DNA of 35,253 nucleotides, from assembly GCA_017521245.1 (NCBI GenBank), contig JAFXDI010000022.1:1-35253 (forward strand), written 5' to 3'. This document shows, in pieces, positions 18,126-27,493 of the stretch. Source of the stretch: Bacteroidales bacterium. Its GTDB lineage: Bacteria; Bacteroidota; Bacteroidia; Bacteroidales; G3-4614. The translations under genes were made by a program, and so were the position numbers. Numbering within the stretch: position 1 is the first letter of the stretch; the number at the start of each line of letters is the position of its first letter. The notes beneath the pieces were generated by a model that was given only the letters and a program-made list of their open reading frames with translations, made no database searches and was not told where the DNA came from.

Positions 18126-18156
18126 TTTGTAGTAAGAGCTTTATACACTAACTTTG
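18126..18156 (+). promoter_or_regulatory. Promoter of the radA operon (TTTG-N19-TAACTTTG)
   Basis: TTTG at 18126-18129 and TAACTTTG at 18149-18156 are separated by 19 bases, an exact fit to the Bacteroidota -33/-7 consensus. The predicted leader before the ATG at 18181 is under 20 bases. Confidence 0.8.
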
Positions 18157-18180
18157 TAGTTAAGAAACACAATTTATATT

Positions 18181-19551
18181 ATGGCAAAAAATAAGACTGT
18201 GTATGTTTGTTCGGTATGTGGTGCTGACTCGCCTAAGTGGTTGGGCAAATGCCCTGCTTGCGGTGAGTGGAACTCGTATGTTGAAGAGATTGTTAGTGCT
18301 AAATCTACCAACAACAAAATTGACATCCTTGGAGATAATTCCAATAAGATAAAGCCTACTCTTATTAACGAGATAAAGAGTAGTGAAGAGGTTAGAATGG
18401 ATATGGGCGACAGTGAATTTAACCGCGTTTTAGGTGGTGGCATTGTTGCAGGTTCGATGGTGCTTATTGGTGGTGAACCCGGTATTGGTAAATCTACTCT
18501 TATTCTTCAAACTATTCTTCGTTTAAAGGGGGTTAAAACTCTTTATGTTTCGGGCGAAGAGAGTGCAAGACAACTTAAGATGCGTGCCGAGAGGATTGGG
18601 TGTAGTGATAGCGATTGTTATATTGTTTGCGACACTTCGCTTGAAGGTATATTTACTCATATTAAAAACGTTGAACCTCAACTGCTCATTATTGATTCGA
18701 TACAGACTATCTCAACTGACATATTGGAGTCATCGGCTGGTAGCGTTGCTCAGGTAAGAGAGTGTGCCGCTGCTATTCTTAAGTATGCGAAAGAGAGCAA
18801 TACTCCTATTATTGTTATTGGTCATATTAATAAGGAGGGTAGCATTGCCGGACCTAAGGTTTTAGAGCATATTGTTGATGCTGTTCTTCAGTTTGAGGGA
18901 GATAGACACTACATGTATCGTATCCTTAGGTCTATTAAGAATAGGTTTGGTAATACTTCGGAGTTGGGTATTTATGAGATGCGTCAGGATGGCTTACGCC
19001 CTGTTGAAAATCCTTCGGAGTTGCTTCTTTCGCAATCCCACGCCGGTATGAGTGGAGTTGCTACGGCTGTTGCTATTGAGGGTGCAAGACCTTTCTTAAT
19101 CGAGACTCAATCGTTGGTAAGTAGTGCTGTTTATGGTACTCCTCAACGTTCATCTACCGGGTTTGATGCAAGACGTATGAATATGCTTTTGGCGGTTTTG
19201 GAGAAACGTGTTGGTTTTAAACTTGCTCAAAAAGATGTCTTCCTTAATATTGCAGGTGGGTTGAAAGTTAATGATCCTGCTATGGACTTGGCTGTTATTA
19301 GTGCTGTGCTTTCTTCAAATATGGATATTGCTATTGATAGCGGTATTTGCATGACTGGCGAGGTTGGTCTATCGGGAGAAATCAGGGCTGTAAACAGAAT
19401 TGAACAGCGTATATTAGAGGCTGATAAATTGGGATTTAAAAAGATTATTATTCCTGTCGATAATCTTAAAGGTTTTGACAGGAGTAAACTTTCTATTAAT
19501 ATTGTTGAGGTTAGAAAAGTTGATGAGGCTTTTCGACAACTTTTCGGGTAA
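18181..19551 (+). CDS. radA: DNA repair protein RadA
   Basis: RadA is a RecA-like ATPase that promotes branch migration and processing of recombination intermediates. The N-terminal C4 zinc finger is C10-x2-C13 and C24-x2-C27. The ATPase domain has the Walker A motif G97-G-E-P-G-I-G-K-S-T106 and a LLIIDSIQT Walker B. The RadA-specific motif K253-N-R-F-G257 follows. The C-terminal third is the Lon-protease-like domain (GGLKVNDPAMDLAVISAVLSS). At 456 residues it is full length. The next gene starts 6 bases after the stop. Confidence 0.97.
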   Translation: MAKNKTVYVCSVCGADSPKWLGKCPACGEWNSYVEEIVSAKSTNNKIDILGDNSNKIKPTLINEIKSSEEVRMDMGDSEFNRVLGGGIVAGSMVLIGGEPGIGKSTLILQTILRLKGVKTLYVSGEESARQLKMRAERIGCSDSDCYIVCDTSLEGIFTHIKNVEPQLLIIDSIQTISTDILESSAGSVAQVRECAAAILKYAKESNTPIIVIGHINKEGSIAGPKVLEHIVDAVLQFEGDRHYMYRILRSIKNRFGNTSELGIYEMRQDGLRPVENPSELLLSQSHAGMSGVATAVAIEGARPFLIETQSLVSSAVYGTPQRSSTGFDARRMNMLLAVLEKRVGFKLAQKDVFLNIAGGLKVNDPAMDLAVISAVLSSNMDIAIDSGICMTGEVGLSGEIRAVNRIEQRILEADKLGFKKIIIPVDNLKGFDRSKLSINIVEVRKVDEAFRQLFG

Positions 19552-19557
19552 TTGAGT

Positions 19558-21114
19558 ATGGTTAGAGATATTGATATTAGGGTTATTCCCAGAATTGCAG
19601 CGACCGAAAGCGAATTAAAACTTTATATTGAGCGTGAAACTGGTATTGATGCCAAGAGCATTGATTGTATAAGAATTTTGAAACGCTCTATTGATGCCAG
19701 AAAACCTACCATTTATATTAACCTCAGAGTTAGAGTCTTTTGTGGAGAGATGCCTCAAAACGAGGCTTTTGAGCGTAGAGAATACAGGGATGTTTCTAAG
19801 TGCAAAAATGCTATTGTTGTGGGTGCCGGTCCGGCAGGCTTGTTTGCATCGTTACGCCTTATTGAACTTGGGATAAAACCTATTATGCTTGAGCGTGGCA
19901 AGGATGTTCATGCCCGCAGAAAAGATATTGCTCTTATTAGTAGAGAGCATAAGGTAAACGGAGAGTCGAACTACTCATTTGGCGAAGGTGGTGCTGGGGC
20001 ATACTCTGATGGTAAACTCTATACTCGCAGTAAAAAGAGAGGCTCGGTTGAGAGAATTTTAAATATTCTTTGCCAGTTCGGGGCATCGGAATCGATATTA
20101 TATGATGCTCATCCGCATATTGGTACCGATAAACTTCCTAAGGTTATTGAGAATATAAGGAATCAGATTATAGCCTCTGGTGGAGAGGTATATTTTGAGA
20201 AGAAAATGACTCAACTTATTGTTAAAGGCAATAGAGTTAAGGGTGTTATCTGTGAAGATGGAAGCGAGTTTTTAGGGGATGTTATTCTTGCTACCGGACA
20301 CTCGGCAAGGGATGTTTATAGATACCTTAACAACAATAATATTGAACTTGAGGCAAAAGGTTTTGCTGTGGGTGTAAGATTGGAACACCCTCAACATTTG
20401 TTGGATTGTATTCAATACCATAGCAAAAAAGGTAGAGGTGAGTATTTGCCTGCTGCTGAATATGCTTTTGTTTCGCAAGTTAAAGAGCGTGGTGTATATT
20501 CGTTTTGTATGTGCCCGGGAGGTTTTGTTGTTCCTGCGGCAAGTGGCGATAACCAAATTGTTGTGAATGGTATGTCTCCTTCAAATAGAGGCTCTAAGTG
20601 GGGAAACTCTGGTATGGTGGTTGAAATTCGCCCTGAAGATTTAAAAAAAGAGGGTTTCAATGGCATATTGGCAGGTTTGGAATTTCAAGAGAGATTAGAG
20701 GCTACTTGTTTTGCTAATGGTAAAGGTCAGACCGCTCCTGCCCAAAGAATGGAGGATTTTGTTAAAGGCAGACTATCTTCTACCCTTCCCTCTACATCAT
20801 ACACTCCCGGTGTAATATCTTCGCCTCTTCACTTCTGGATGCCTCAATTTATTACAGAAAGATTAAAGGGAGGTTTTGAACAATTTGGAAGAAAGGCTCA
20901 CGGATTTTTAACCAATGAGGCTCTGATGATTGGTGTAGAAACTCGAACATCTTCTCCAGTGAGAATTCCCAGAAACTTTGATAACTTACAACATATTAGA
21001 TTAGAGGGATTATATCCGTGTGGCGAGGGTGCCGGTTATGCTGGTGGCATTGTTTCAGCGGCTATTGACGGAGAACGTTGTGCTGAGAATTTAGCGATAA
21101 AGATTAATAACTGA
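19558..21114 (+). CDS. FAD-dependent oxidoreductase (COG2509-type)
   Basis: This is a 518-residue flavoprotein. The N-terminal 85 residues are a small alpha/beta domain typical of this group. The dinucleotide-binding Rossmann fold has G89-A-G-P-A-G94 and an Glu at the end of the second strand (LERG). Later motifs are GESNYSFGEGGAGAYSDGKLYTR, ILATGHSARDVY and a C-terminal LYPCGEGAGYAGGIVSAAIDGERCAE that closes the FAD site. No specific reaction is established for these proteins. I chose the ATG at 19558; a TTG directly after the radA stop (19552) is an alternative start two codons earlier. It lies between radA and cstA in one probable operon. Confidence 0.88.
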   Translation: MVRDIDIRVIPRIAATESELKLYIERETGIDAKSIDCIRILKRSIDARKPTIYINLRVRVFCGEMPQNEAFERREYRDVSKCKNAIVVGAGPAGLFASLRLIELGIKPIMLERGKDVHARRKDIALISREHKVNGESNYSFGEGGAGAYSDGKLYTRSKKRGSVERILNILCQFGASESILYDAHPHIGTDKLPKVIENIRNQIIASGGEVYFEKKMTQLIVKGNRVKGVICEDGSEFLGDVILATGHSARDVYRYLNNNNIELEAKGFAVGVRLEHPQHLLDCIQYHSKKGRGEYLPAAEYAFVSQVKERGVYSFCMCPGGFVVPAASGDNQIVVNGMSPSNRGSKWGNSGMVVEIRPEDLKKEGFNGILAGLEFQERLEATCFANGKGQTAPAQRMEDFVKGRLSSTLPSTSYTPGVISSPLHFWMPQFITERLKGGFEQFGRKAHGFLTNEALMIGVETRTSSPVRIPRNFDNLQHIRLEGLYPCGEGAGYAGGIVSAAIDGERCAENLAIKINN

Positions 21115-21134
21115 TTGAACATTACAGAATTAAG

Positions 21135-22589
21135 ATGATAACTTTTTGTATTTCACTTGCATTGCTTATTGTTGCATATTTTACATACGGTAAACTTTGT
21201 GAACGCATTTTTGGTGTTGATGAGAATAGAAAAACCCCTGCTGTTGAGAAAGCAGACGGCGTTGACTATATTGTTATGCCTAAGTGGAAAATCTTTCTTA
21301 TTCAGTTCTTGAATATTGCAGGATTAGGTCCTATTTTTGGTGCTATAATGGGTGCCAAATTTGGTAGCGCTTCTTTTTTATGGATTGTTTTTGGGTGTAT
21401 TTTTGCAGGTGCAATGCACGACTATTTTGCAGGTATGATGTCGCTACGCCACAATGGTGAGGGATTGCCCTCTACTGTTGGCAGATATTTGGGTAATACG
21501 GCTCAAATTGGTATGAGAATTTTCACTCTTATCCTGCTTATCATTGTTGGAGTGGTGTTTGTTTCAGGACCTGCTAATTTACTTGCAATGCTTACCCCTG
21601 AAAGCCTCGATGCAACATTTTGGATTCTTGTAATTTTTGCATACTATATTGTTGCTACCCTATTCCCTATTGATAAAATAATTGGTAAGATATACCCTGT
21701 TTTTGGGTTTGCCTTGCTCTTTATGGCAATAGGTATTTTGGCTGTTCTGCTCTTTACATTCCCTGATATTCCAGAGATTACTGATGGCATTAAGAATATG
21801 CACCCAAAGGCAGAGAGTAATCCTATATTTCCTATGATGTTTGTTAGTATTGCTTGTGGTGCAATATCAGGTTTCCATGCTACTCAATCGCCTATGATGG
21901 CTCGTTGTATGAGTAACGAGAAACAAGGTCGCCCTATATTTTTTGGTGCTATGATTACCGAAGGTATTGTTGCCCTTATTTGGGCAGCAGCGGCAACAGT
22001 CTTCTTTTCGCCCGAAGGTCAAGAGTTTTTTGGCATAACAGATGCGAATGTAAACTCTGATGCCGCATCGATAGTACATATTATCTCATACAAATGGCTT
22101 GGTGTGATTGGTGGATTTTTAGCAATATTAGGTGTTATTGCTGCTCCTATATCAACAGGAGATACTGCCTTCCGCTCGGCTCGTCTTATTACAGCAGACT
22201 TCCTTAAAATGGGACAAAAGAGTATTAAAAACAGATTACTCATTTCTGTTCCTATGTTTGCTATTGCCATTGTAATTTTAATATTCAGTCTTGCAAACGA
22301 GGATGGTTTTGAGATTATATGGCGATACTTTGCATGGAGTAATCAAGTGTTAGCAGTTATAACGCTTTGGGCTATCACTATGTTCCTAAAAACTAAACGA
22401 AATGGTTGGTGGTGGTTAATATCTTTCATACCTGCTATGTTTATGACTTGTATGACTTTGACATTCATTTTGTATGCTAAAATAGGTGCTGGTTTAGAAT
22501 ACAACATTGCTGTTATTTTGAGTTTAATATTTACTCTTTTATGCAGTGGATGGTTTGTAGTTAAAAGTAACAAAAAGATAGTGAGTTAA
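21135..22589 (+). CDS. cstA: CstA-family carbon starvation / peptide or pyruvate transporter
   Basis: This is a polytopic inner-membrane protein of 484 residues with about a dozen hydrophobic segments. Family marks include QFLNIAGLGPIFGAIMGAKFG, GCIFAGAMHDYFAGMMSLRHNGEGLPS and CGAISGFHATQSPMMARCMSNEKQGR. It is much shorter than E. coli CstA (about 700 residues) and corresponds to the short type common in Bacteroidota. Family members import peptides or pyruvate during nutrient limitation; which one applies here is not evident. It lies 20 bases behind the FAD gene, and a hairpin at 22628-22659 ends the unit. Confidence 0.9.
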   Translation: MITFCISLALLIVAYFTYGKLCERIFGVDENRKTPAVEKADGVDYIVMPKWKIFLIQFLNIAGLGPIFGAIMGAKFGSASFLWIVFGCIFAGAMHDYFAGMMSLRHNGEGLPSTVGRYLGNTAQIGMRIFTLILLIIVGVVFVSGPANLLAMLTPESLDATFWILVIFAYYIVATLFPIDKIIGKIYPVFGFALLFMAIGILAVLLFTFPDIPEITDGIKNMHPKAESNPIFPMMFVSIACGAISGFHATQSPMMARCMSNEKQGRPIFFGAMITEGIVALIWAAAATVFFSPEGQEFFGITDANVNSDAASIVHIISYKWLGVIGGFLAILGVIAAPISTGDTAFRSARLITADFLKMGQKSIKNRLLISVPMFAIAIVILIFSLANEDGFEIIWRYFAWSNQVLAVITLWAITMFLKTKRNGWWWLISFIPAMFMTCMTLTFILYAKIGAGLEYNIAVILSLIFTLLCSGWFVVKSNKKIVS

Positions 22590-22627
22590 CGAGCTTTTTA
22601 AACAAAACAACTCAGTCAAGTATAGAT

Positions 22628-22661
22628 AAAGAGCGAGAAGATAAAACTTTTCGCTCTTTTT
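22628..22661 (+). terminator. Terminator of the radA-FAD-cstA unit
   Basis: The 13-bp stem is AAAGAGCGAGAAG (22628-22640) with CTTTTCGCTCTTT (22647-22659), with one G-T pair and an ATAAAA loop, followed by more T. Confidence 0.85.
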
Positions 22662-22693
22662 GTTATAAAAAGAAAAACTATCAATATTTTCTC

Positions 22694-22724
22694 TTGCATT
22701 TACCATTGATTTTAAGTAATTTTG
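22694..22724 (+). promoter_or_regulatory. Promoter of ileS (TTG-N20-TAATTTTG)
   Basis: TTG at 22694-22696 and TAATTTTG at 22717-22724 are separated by 20 bases. The box overlaps the TTG at 22722 that would be an upstream in-frame start, which argues for the ATG at 22752. Confidence 0.75.
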
Positions 22725-22751
22725 CAACTTAATTATTATAATAGTAATATT

Positions 22752-25700
22752 ATGCAAAAGAAATTCGCTGAATATAACAAATTCGATTTATCGGAAATAA
22801 ATAAAGAAATCCTTGAGAAATGGGATAAAGAGGGCGTGTTCGCCAAGAGTTATGAACTCAGAGAGGGCGCTCCTTCGTTTGTGTTTTTTGAGGGGCCTCC
22901 ATCGGCTAATGGTATGCCCGGTATTCACCACGTAATGGCTCGTTCTATCAAAGATATTTTCTGCCGTTACAAAACTATGAAAGGTTTTCAAGTTAAACGT
23001 AAAGCGGGATGGGATACTCATGGTTTGCCCGTTGAACTTGGTGTTGAAAAACTTCTTGGTATCACAAAAGAGGATATTGGTAAAACCATAAGCGTTGGAG
23101 AGTATAATGCCGCTTGTCGTAAAGAGGTTATGAAATATACTCGTGAGTGGGAAGACCTTACTCACAAAATGGGTTACTGGGTTGATATGAATGACCCATA
23201 TATCACCTACGACAACCGCTATATTGAGACTCTTTGGTGGTTACTAAAACAACTTTACAACAAAGATTTACTTTATAAAGGATACACTATTCAACCTTAC
23301 TCACCAGCAGCAGGAACAGGTTTGAGTTCGCACGAATTGAACCAACCCGGTTGTTATCGCGATGTTAAAGATACTACTGCAGTTGCTCAATTTAAGATTG
23401 TTAATCCTAAAGAGGAGATGACAAAATGGGGAACTCCTTACTTCTTGGCATGGACAACTACTCCTTGGACTTTGCCTTCAAACACTGCTCTTTGTGTGGG
23501 TAACAAGATTGATTATGTTGCTATTCAAACATACAACTCATATACAGGAAAACCTATAACTGCTGTTCTTGCAAAGGCTCTTGTGGCTGCTCACTTCAAT
23601 CCAAAAGGTGCTGAGGCTGCTATGGAAGAGTATAAACAAGGCGACAAGGTTGTTCCTTACCGCATTATTGCCGAATACAAAGGTAGCGACCTTGTGGGAA
23701 TGAAATATGAGCAACTTATTCCTTGGGTAAATCCTGGAGAGAATGCGTTCAGAGTTATTCCCGGAGATTATGTTACCACTGAAGATGGTACTGGTATTGT
23801 TCACATTGCTCCCACTTTTGGAGCTGATGACGCATTTGTTGCTAAAGCAGCAGGTATTCCTCCTTTGCACATGATTAACAAAAAAGGCGAGACTCGCCCA
23901 ATGGTTGACCTCGCTGGTAAATTCTATTTGATAGAGGAACTTGATGAGGAGTTTGTTAAAAACTGCGTAAATGTTGAACTTTACAAAGAGTTTGAGGGCA
24001 GATTTGTTAAGAACGCATACGATGCTAACTTGACTGATAAGGATGAGACTTTGGACATTGCTATATGTATGATGATGAAGGCTTCGGATAAGGCATTCAA
24101 AATCGAAAAGCATATTCACAACTATCCTCACTGTTGGCGTACCGACAAACCTGTATTATACTATCCTTTGGATAGCTGGTTTATCCGTTCTACTGCTTGC
24201 AAAGAGCGTATGAGCGAACTAAACAAAACTATTAACTGGAAACCTGAATCCACTGGAACAGGACGCTTTGGTAAATGGTTGGAGAATCTTAACGACTGGA
24301 ACTTGTCTCGCAGCCGTTTCTGGGGTACTCCCCTGCCCATCTGGCGTAGCGAAGAGGGCGAGGAGATTTGCATTGGCTCAGTAGAGGAACTTTACGACGA
24401 GATAGAGAAGGCTGTTGCCGCTGGTATTATGAGCGAAAACCCATACAAAGTGGTTGGCTTTGTTCCCGGCGACTACTCTCCAGAAAATTATGACAAGATT
24501 GATTTGCACCGTCCATACGTTGATGATATTACTCTTGTTTCGGAGAGTGGTAAACCTATGAAACGTGAAACCGACTTGATTGATGTCTGGTTTGACTCCG
24601 GTGCTATGCCATACGCTCAAGTTCACTATCCTTTTGAGAATAAAGAGTTGTTTGATGACCGAAAGATTTTCCCTGCTGACTTTATTGCTGAGGGTGTTGA
24701 CCAAACACGTGGATGGTTCTTTACTCTGCACGCAATAGGTACTATGGTATTTGATAACATTGCTTATAAAGCGGTTGTTTCTAATGGTCTTGTTCTTGAC
24801 AAGAACGGCAATAAGATGTCGAAACGCTTGGGCAATGCGGTTGATCCTTTTGGTGCTATTGAGAAATATGGTTCAGATCCTTTGCGTTGGTATATGATTA
24901 CAAACTCTTCGCCTTGGGATAACCTTAAATTTGATATTGATGGAGTTGAAGAGGTACGCCGTAAATTCTTTGGGACTCTTTATAATACATACTCATTCTT
25001 TGCTCTTTATGCTAATGTTGATAACTTCAACTTTAATGAAGCAGAGATTCCGGTTAGTGAGCGTCCTGAGATTGACCAATGGATTATATCTCTATTGAAC
25101 TCATTAATCAAGGAGGTTGATGAGCATTATAACAACTATGAGCCTACTCGTGCAGGTCGTGCAATTTCAGATTTTGTTAACGACAATTTGAGTAACTGGT
25201 ATGTTCGCCTAAATCGTAAACGTTTCTGGGGCGGTAGTATGAATAGTGATAAACTTTCGGCTTACCAGACTCTATATACTTGTTTGGAGACTATTGCTTC
25301 GCTAATGGCTCCTATATCTCCTTTCTTTGCTGACAAACTTTATTGCGATTTGATAGCTGCTACTGGAAGAGATGACAAATCAGTTCATTTGAGTTTATTC
25401 CCAGTTTGTAATGAGGCTCTCATAAATAAAGACCTTGAAGAGAGAATGAAGATTGCTCAAGATATGACTTCGATGATTTTGGCTCTTCGTAGAAAGGTTA
25501 ACATTAAGGTAAGACAACCTCTTACTGCTATTATGGTTCCAGTTGTTAGCGAGTTACAAAAAACACAAATAGAGGCAGTCAAAGAACTTGTTTTAAACGA
25601 GGTTAACGTTAAAGAGATTAAGTTTGTTGATGATACAGAAGGTATCTTAGTTAAGAGAGTTAAGCCTGACTTCAAGAAACTTGGCCCTCGTTATGGTAAG

Positions 25701-26174
25701 ATTATGAAACAACTTGCCGCTGCTATTGCTAAAATGGAGCAACACGATATCTCGGTATTTGAGAAAGAGGGCTCATTTAAATTTGATATTGAGGGAACAG
25801 AGGCTATTGTTGAATTAAACGATGTTGAGATTATCTCAGAAGATATTCCCGGTTGGTTAGTTGCCAACGAAGGTAATATTACTGTTGCTCTTGACATAAC
25901 TGTTACTGAGGAGTTGAAACAAGAAGGTATTGCGCGTGAGCTAGTTAATCGTATTCAAAATATGCGTAAGTCTGGAGGTTTAGAGATTACCGATAAGATT
26001 TGTGTTACTATTGAGAAGAACGATGAGACAGACAAGGCTGTTGAAGTTTATGGAGAGTACATTGCTAAACAAGTTTTAGCAAATAGTATTGCAGTTTCGG
26101 ATACAATGCCAGAAAATGCAGCCGATATTGACTTTGACGGATTTGTATTAAAGATTGCAATTACCAAATGCTAA
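22752..26174 (+). CDS. ileS: Isoleucine-tRNA ligase
   Basis: This enzyme charges tRNA-Ile. It is 1140 residues from the ATG at 22752, which fits the long type 2-like IleS found in Bacteroidota and eukaryotes rather than the roughly 940-residue E. coli form. The class I signatures are PSANGMPG57-I-H-H60 (the HIGH motif, as GIHH) and K688-M-S-K-R692. Between them is the CP1 editing domain (AWTTTPWTLPSNTALCVG). The anticodon-binding helical domain (ISDFVNDNLSNWYVRLNRKRFW) and a C-terminal extension of about 250 residues follow. The type 2 group is known for lower mupirocin sensitivity; whether this holds here is inference. It is the first gene of the chain ileS - DksA-like - lspA - DUF4296. Confidence 0.97.
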   Translation: MQKKFAEYNKFDLSEINKEILEKWDKEGVFAKSYELREGAPSFVFFEGPPSANGMPGIHHVMARSIKDIFCRYKTMKGFQVKRKAGWDTHGLPVELGVEKLLGITKEDIGKTISVGEYNAACRKEVMKYTREWEDLTHKMGYWVDMNDPYITYDNRYIETLWWLLKQLYNKDLLYKGYTIQPYSPAAGTGLSSHELNQPGCYRDVKDTTAVAQFKIVNPKEEMTKWGTPYFLAWTTTPWTLPSNTALCVGNKIDYVAIQTYNSYTGKPITAVLAKALVAAHFNPKGAEAAMEEYKQGDKVVPYRIIAEYKGSDLVGMKYEQLIPWVNPGENAFRVIPGDYVTTEDGTGIVHIAPTFGADDAFVAKAAGIPPLHMINKKGETRPMVDLAGKFYLIEELDEEFVKNCVNVELYKEFEGRFVKNAYDANLTDKDETLDIAICMMMKASDKAFKIEKHIHNYPHCWRTDKPVLYYPLDSWFIRSTACKERMSELNKTINWKPESTGTGRFGKWLENLNDWNLSRSRFWGTPLPIWRSEEGEEICIGSVEELYDEIEKAVAAGIMSENPYKVVGFVPGDYSPENYDKIDLHRPYVDDITLVSESGKPMKRETDLIDVWFDSGAMPYAQVHYPFENKELFDDRKIFPADFIAEGVDQTRGWFFTLHAIGTMVFDNIAYKAVVSNGLVLDKNGNKMSKRLGNAVDPFGAIEKYGSDPLRWYMITNSSPWDNLKFDIDGVEEVRRKFFGTLYNTYSFFALYANVDNFNFNEAEIPVSERPEIDQWIISLLNSLIKEVDEHYNNYEPTRAGRAISDFVNDNLSNWYVRLNRKRFWGGSMNSDKLSAYQTLYTCLETIASLMAPISPFFADKLYCDLIAATGRDDKSVHLSLFPVCNEALINKDLEERMKIAQDMTSMILALRRKVNIKVRQPLTAIMVPVVSELQKTQIEAVKELVLNEVNVKEIKFVDDTEGILVKRVKPDFKKLGPRYGKIMKQLAAAIAKMEQHDISVFEKEGSFKFDIEGTEAIVELNDVEIISEDIPGWLVANEGNITVALDITVTEELKQEGIARELVNRIQNMRKSGGLEITDKICVTIEKNDETDKAVEVYGEYIAKQVLANSIAVSDTMPENAADIDFDGFVLKIAITKC

Positions 26175-26217
26175 TATTATAAGTTTATATACTTATTATA
26201 ATTAAGAGTTTTGTTTC

Positions 26218-26261
26218 TTGCATATATAAGTTTGATTTTATATATTTGTTGCAACAACAAA
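26218..26261 (+). promoter_or_regulatory. Promoter before the DksA-like gene, with overlapping dyad
   Basis: TTG at 26218-26220, 20 bases, then TATATTTG at 26241-26248. A perfect 12-bp palindrome TTGTTG-CAACAA (26246-26257) overlaps the -7 box and the expected start of transcription, so it could be an operator. The predicted leader is about 80 bases. Confidence 0.6.
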
Positions 26262-26333
26262 CTTGGTTTAATAAACATTATTTGATTTGTTGCGTTATTG
26301 AGTAAGTATAAACCTTTTTTAAACTAAAAAACT

Positions 26334-26711
26334 ATGAGCGAAAAAACAAGATATTCTGATGAGGAACTTGAAGAGTTTAAAGCATTAATCAAAGAGAAAC
26401 TTGAAGATGCTTATAATTACTATAATAGCCTAAAAGCGGCTATCGTTAATTCTGATGGAAACGATACTTCAGATACTTCTCCTACTTTTAAAGTTTTAGA
26501 AGAGGGTGCTTCTACATTAAGTAAAGAAGAGGCTGGTCAATTAGCACAACGCCAAATGAAATTTATTCAACACCTTGAAGCTGCATTGATTAGAATTGAG
26601 AACAAAACTTATGGTGTTTGCCGCGAGACCGGTAAACTGATACCAAAGGAGAGACTTCGTGCCGTTCCTCACGCTACATTATCAGTGGATGCAAAAAACA
26701 ACAGGAAGTAA
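26334..26711 (+). CDS. DksA/TraR-family regulator with reduced zinc finger
   Basis: The 125-residue protein is shaped like DksA/TraR factors, which act in the secondary channel of RNA polymerase with ppGpp. The N-terminal helices (residues 8-40 and 55-90) would form the coiled coil. The finger region reads Y-G-V-C96-R-E-T-G-K-L-I-P-K-E-R-L and then VPHATLSVDAK. Only one of the four zinc-binding cysteines is present, a form I recall in other Bacteroidota members. The fold may therefore be kept without zinc. It lies between ileS and lspA, with its own probable promoter and a hairpin behind it. Confidence 0.88.
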   Translation: MSEKTRYSDEELEEFKALIKEKLEDAYNYYNSLKAAIVNSDGNDTSDTSPTFKVLEEGASTLSKEEAGQLAQRQMKFIQHLEAALIRIENKTYGVCRETGKLIPKERLRAVPHATLSVDAKNNRK

Positions 26712-26787
26712 TAAATACAACGATTTTCGCTCCGATGATAAAAAACAGAAGAGGGAAAGATCATTGTAAAATAGAGGTAATAACTTT

Positions 26788-26843
26788 AAGAGAAGTGTAT
26801 AACAATGTGATAATTATGACTATTGTTATACTCTTCTCTTTTT
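26788..26843 (+). terminator. Hairpin between the DksA-like gene and lspA
   Basis: The arms at 26788-26806 and 26822-26840 form a 19-bp stem with one mismatch and a 15-base loop, followed by TTT within a TCTTTTT-like run. It looks like an intrinsic terminator, but lspA starts only 12 bases later with no promoter in between. It may therefore be a partial terminator or attenuator, or a leader structure if transcription of lspA starts from the TAACTTTA at 26781. Confidence 0.75.
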
Positions 26844-26854
26844 AAGATTTTATT

Positions 26855-27493
26855 ATGATAAATAAAACACAACGTAAATATATTTGGTTAAGTGTAATTG
26901 TTATCTTATTGGTTCTAATAATTGACCAAACTTCAAAATTCTTAGTTAAAACCAATATGTATTTAGGGGAAAGCATTGATGTTTTCTCTTGGTTTAAGAT
27001 TCTTTTTATTGAGAACAATGGAATGGCATTTGGCATGGAGTTGGGTAGCAAACTATTCTTGACCATATTCAGAATTGTTGCAATTACCTTAATAGGGTAC
27101 TACATTTACAAACTTATTAAGAAAAACAATAATTTAAAGAAAGGGTATCTTATCTCTATATCTCTCATCTTTGCCGGTGCTTTGGGAAATATTATTGATT
27201 GTCTTTTTTATGGTGTAATCTTTAATGCTCCAAGATTTCCAGAGATTGCCACTCTGTTTCCCGCAGAGGGCGGTTATGCCAATTTTATGTATGGGCGTGT
27301 TGTAGATATGCTATATTTCCCTCTATTCAGTTTTGTTTGGCCTGATTGGATTCCTTTTGTGGGTGGAGAATACTTTGAGTTCTTTGAACCTGTATTTAAT
27401 ATTGCCGATTCTGCAATCACAATAGGTATTGCTTTAGTTTTGATTTTTTACAGAAAATCTTTATCGTTTGAATTTTCAAAAGAAAAAGAGTAA
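26855..27493 (+). CDS. lspA: Lipoprotein signal peptidase LspA
   Basis: This is an aspartic protease of the inner membrane that cleaves the signal peptide from prolipoproteins. It has four TM segments. Conserved motifs are DQTSKFLV (24-31), ENNGMAFGM (53-61), GNIID (111-115), GRVV-D151 and FNIA-D185, with Asp151 and Asp185 as the catalytic pair. At 212 residues it is longer than the roughly 165-residue E. coli enzyme, because of an insert at about 120-147 that is usual in Bacteroidota. Its stop overlaps the start of the next gene (TAATG). Confidence 0.96.
   Translation: MINKTQRKYIWLSVIVILLVLIIDQTSKFLVKTNMYLGESIDVFSWFKILFIENNGMAFGMELGSKLFLTIFRIVAITLIGYYIYKLIKKNNNLKKGYLISISLIFAGALGNIIDCLFYGVIFNAPRFPEIATLFPAEGGYANFMYGRVVDMLYFPLFSFVWPDWIPFVGGEYFEFFEPVFNIADSAITIGIALVLIFYRKSLSFEFSKEKE

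Noticed and set aside
22722..22751. TTG start 10 codons upstream for ileS
   Set aside because: It lies within the -7 box TAATTTTG, so it would not be transcribed.
23538..24131. 197-codon minus-strand frame inside ileS
   Set aside because: Shadow of the ileS editing domain; no promoter or recognisable protein.
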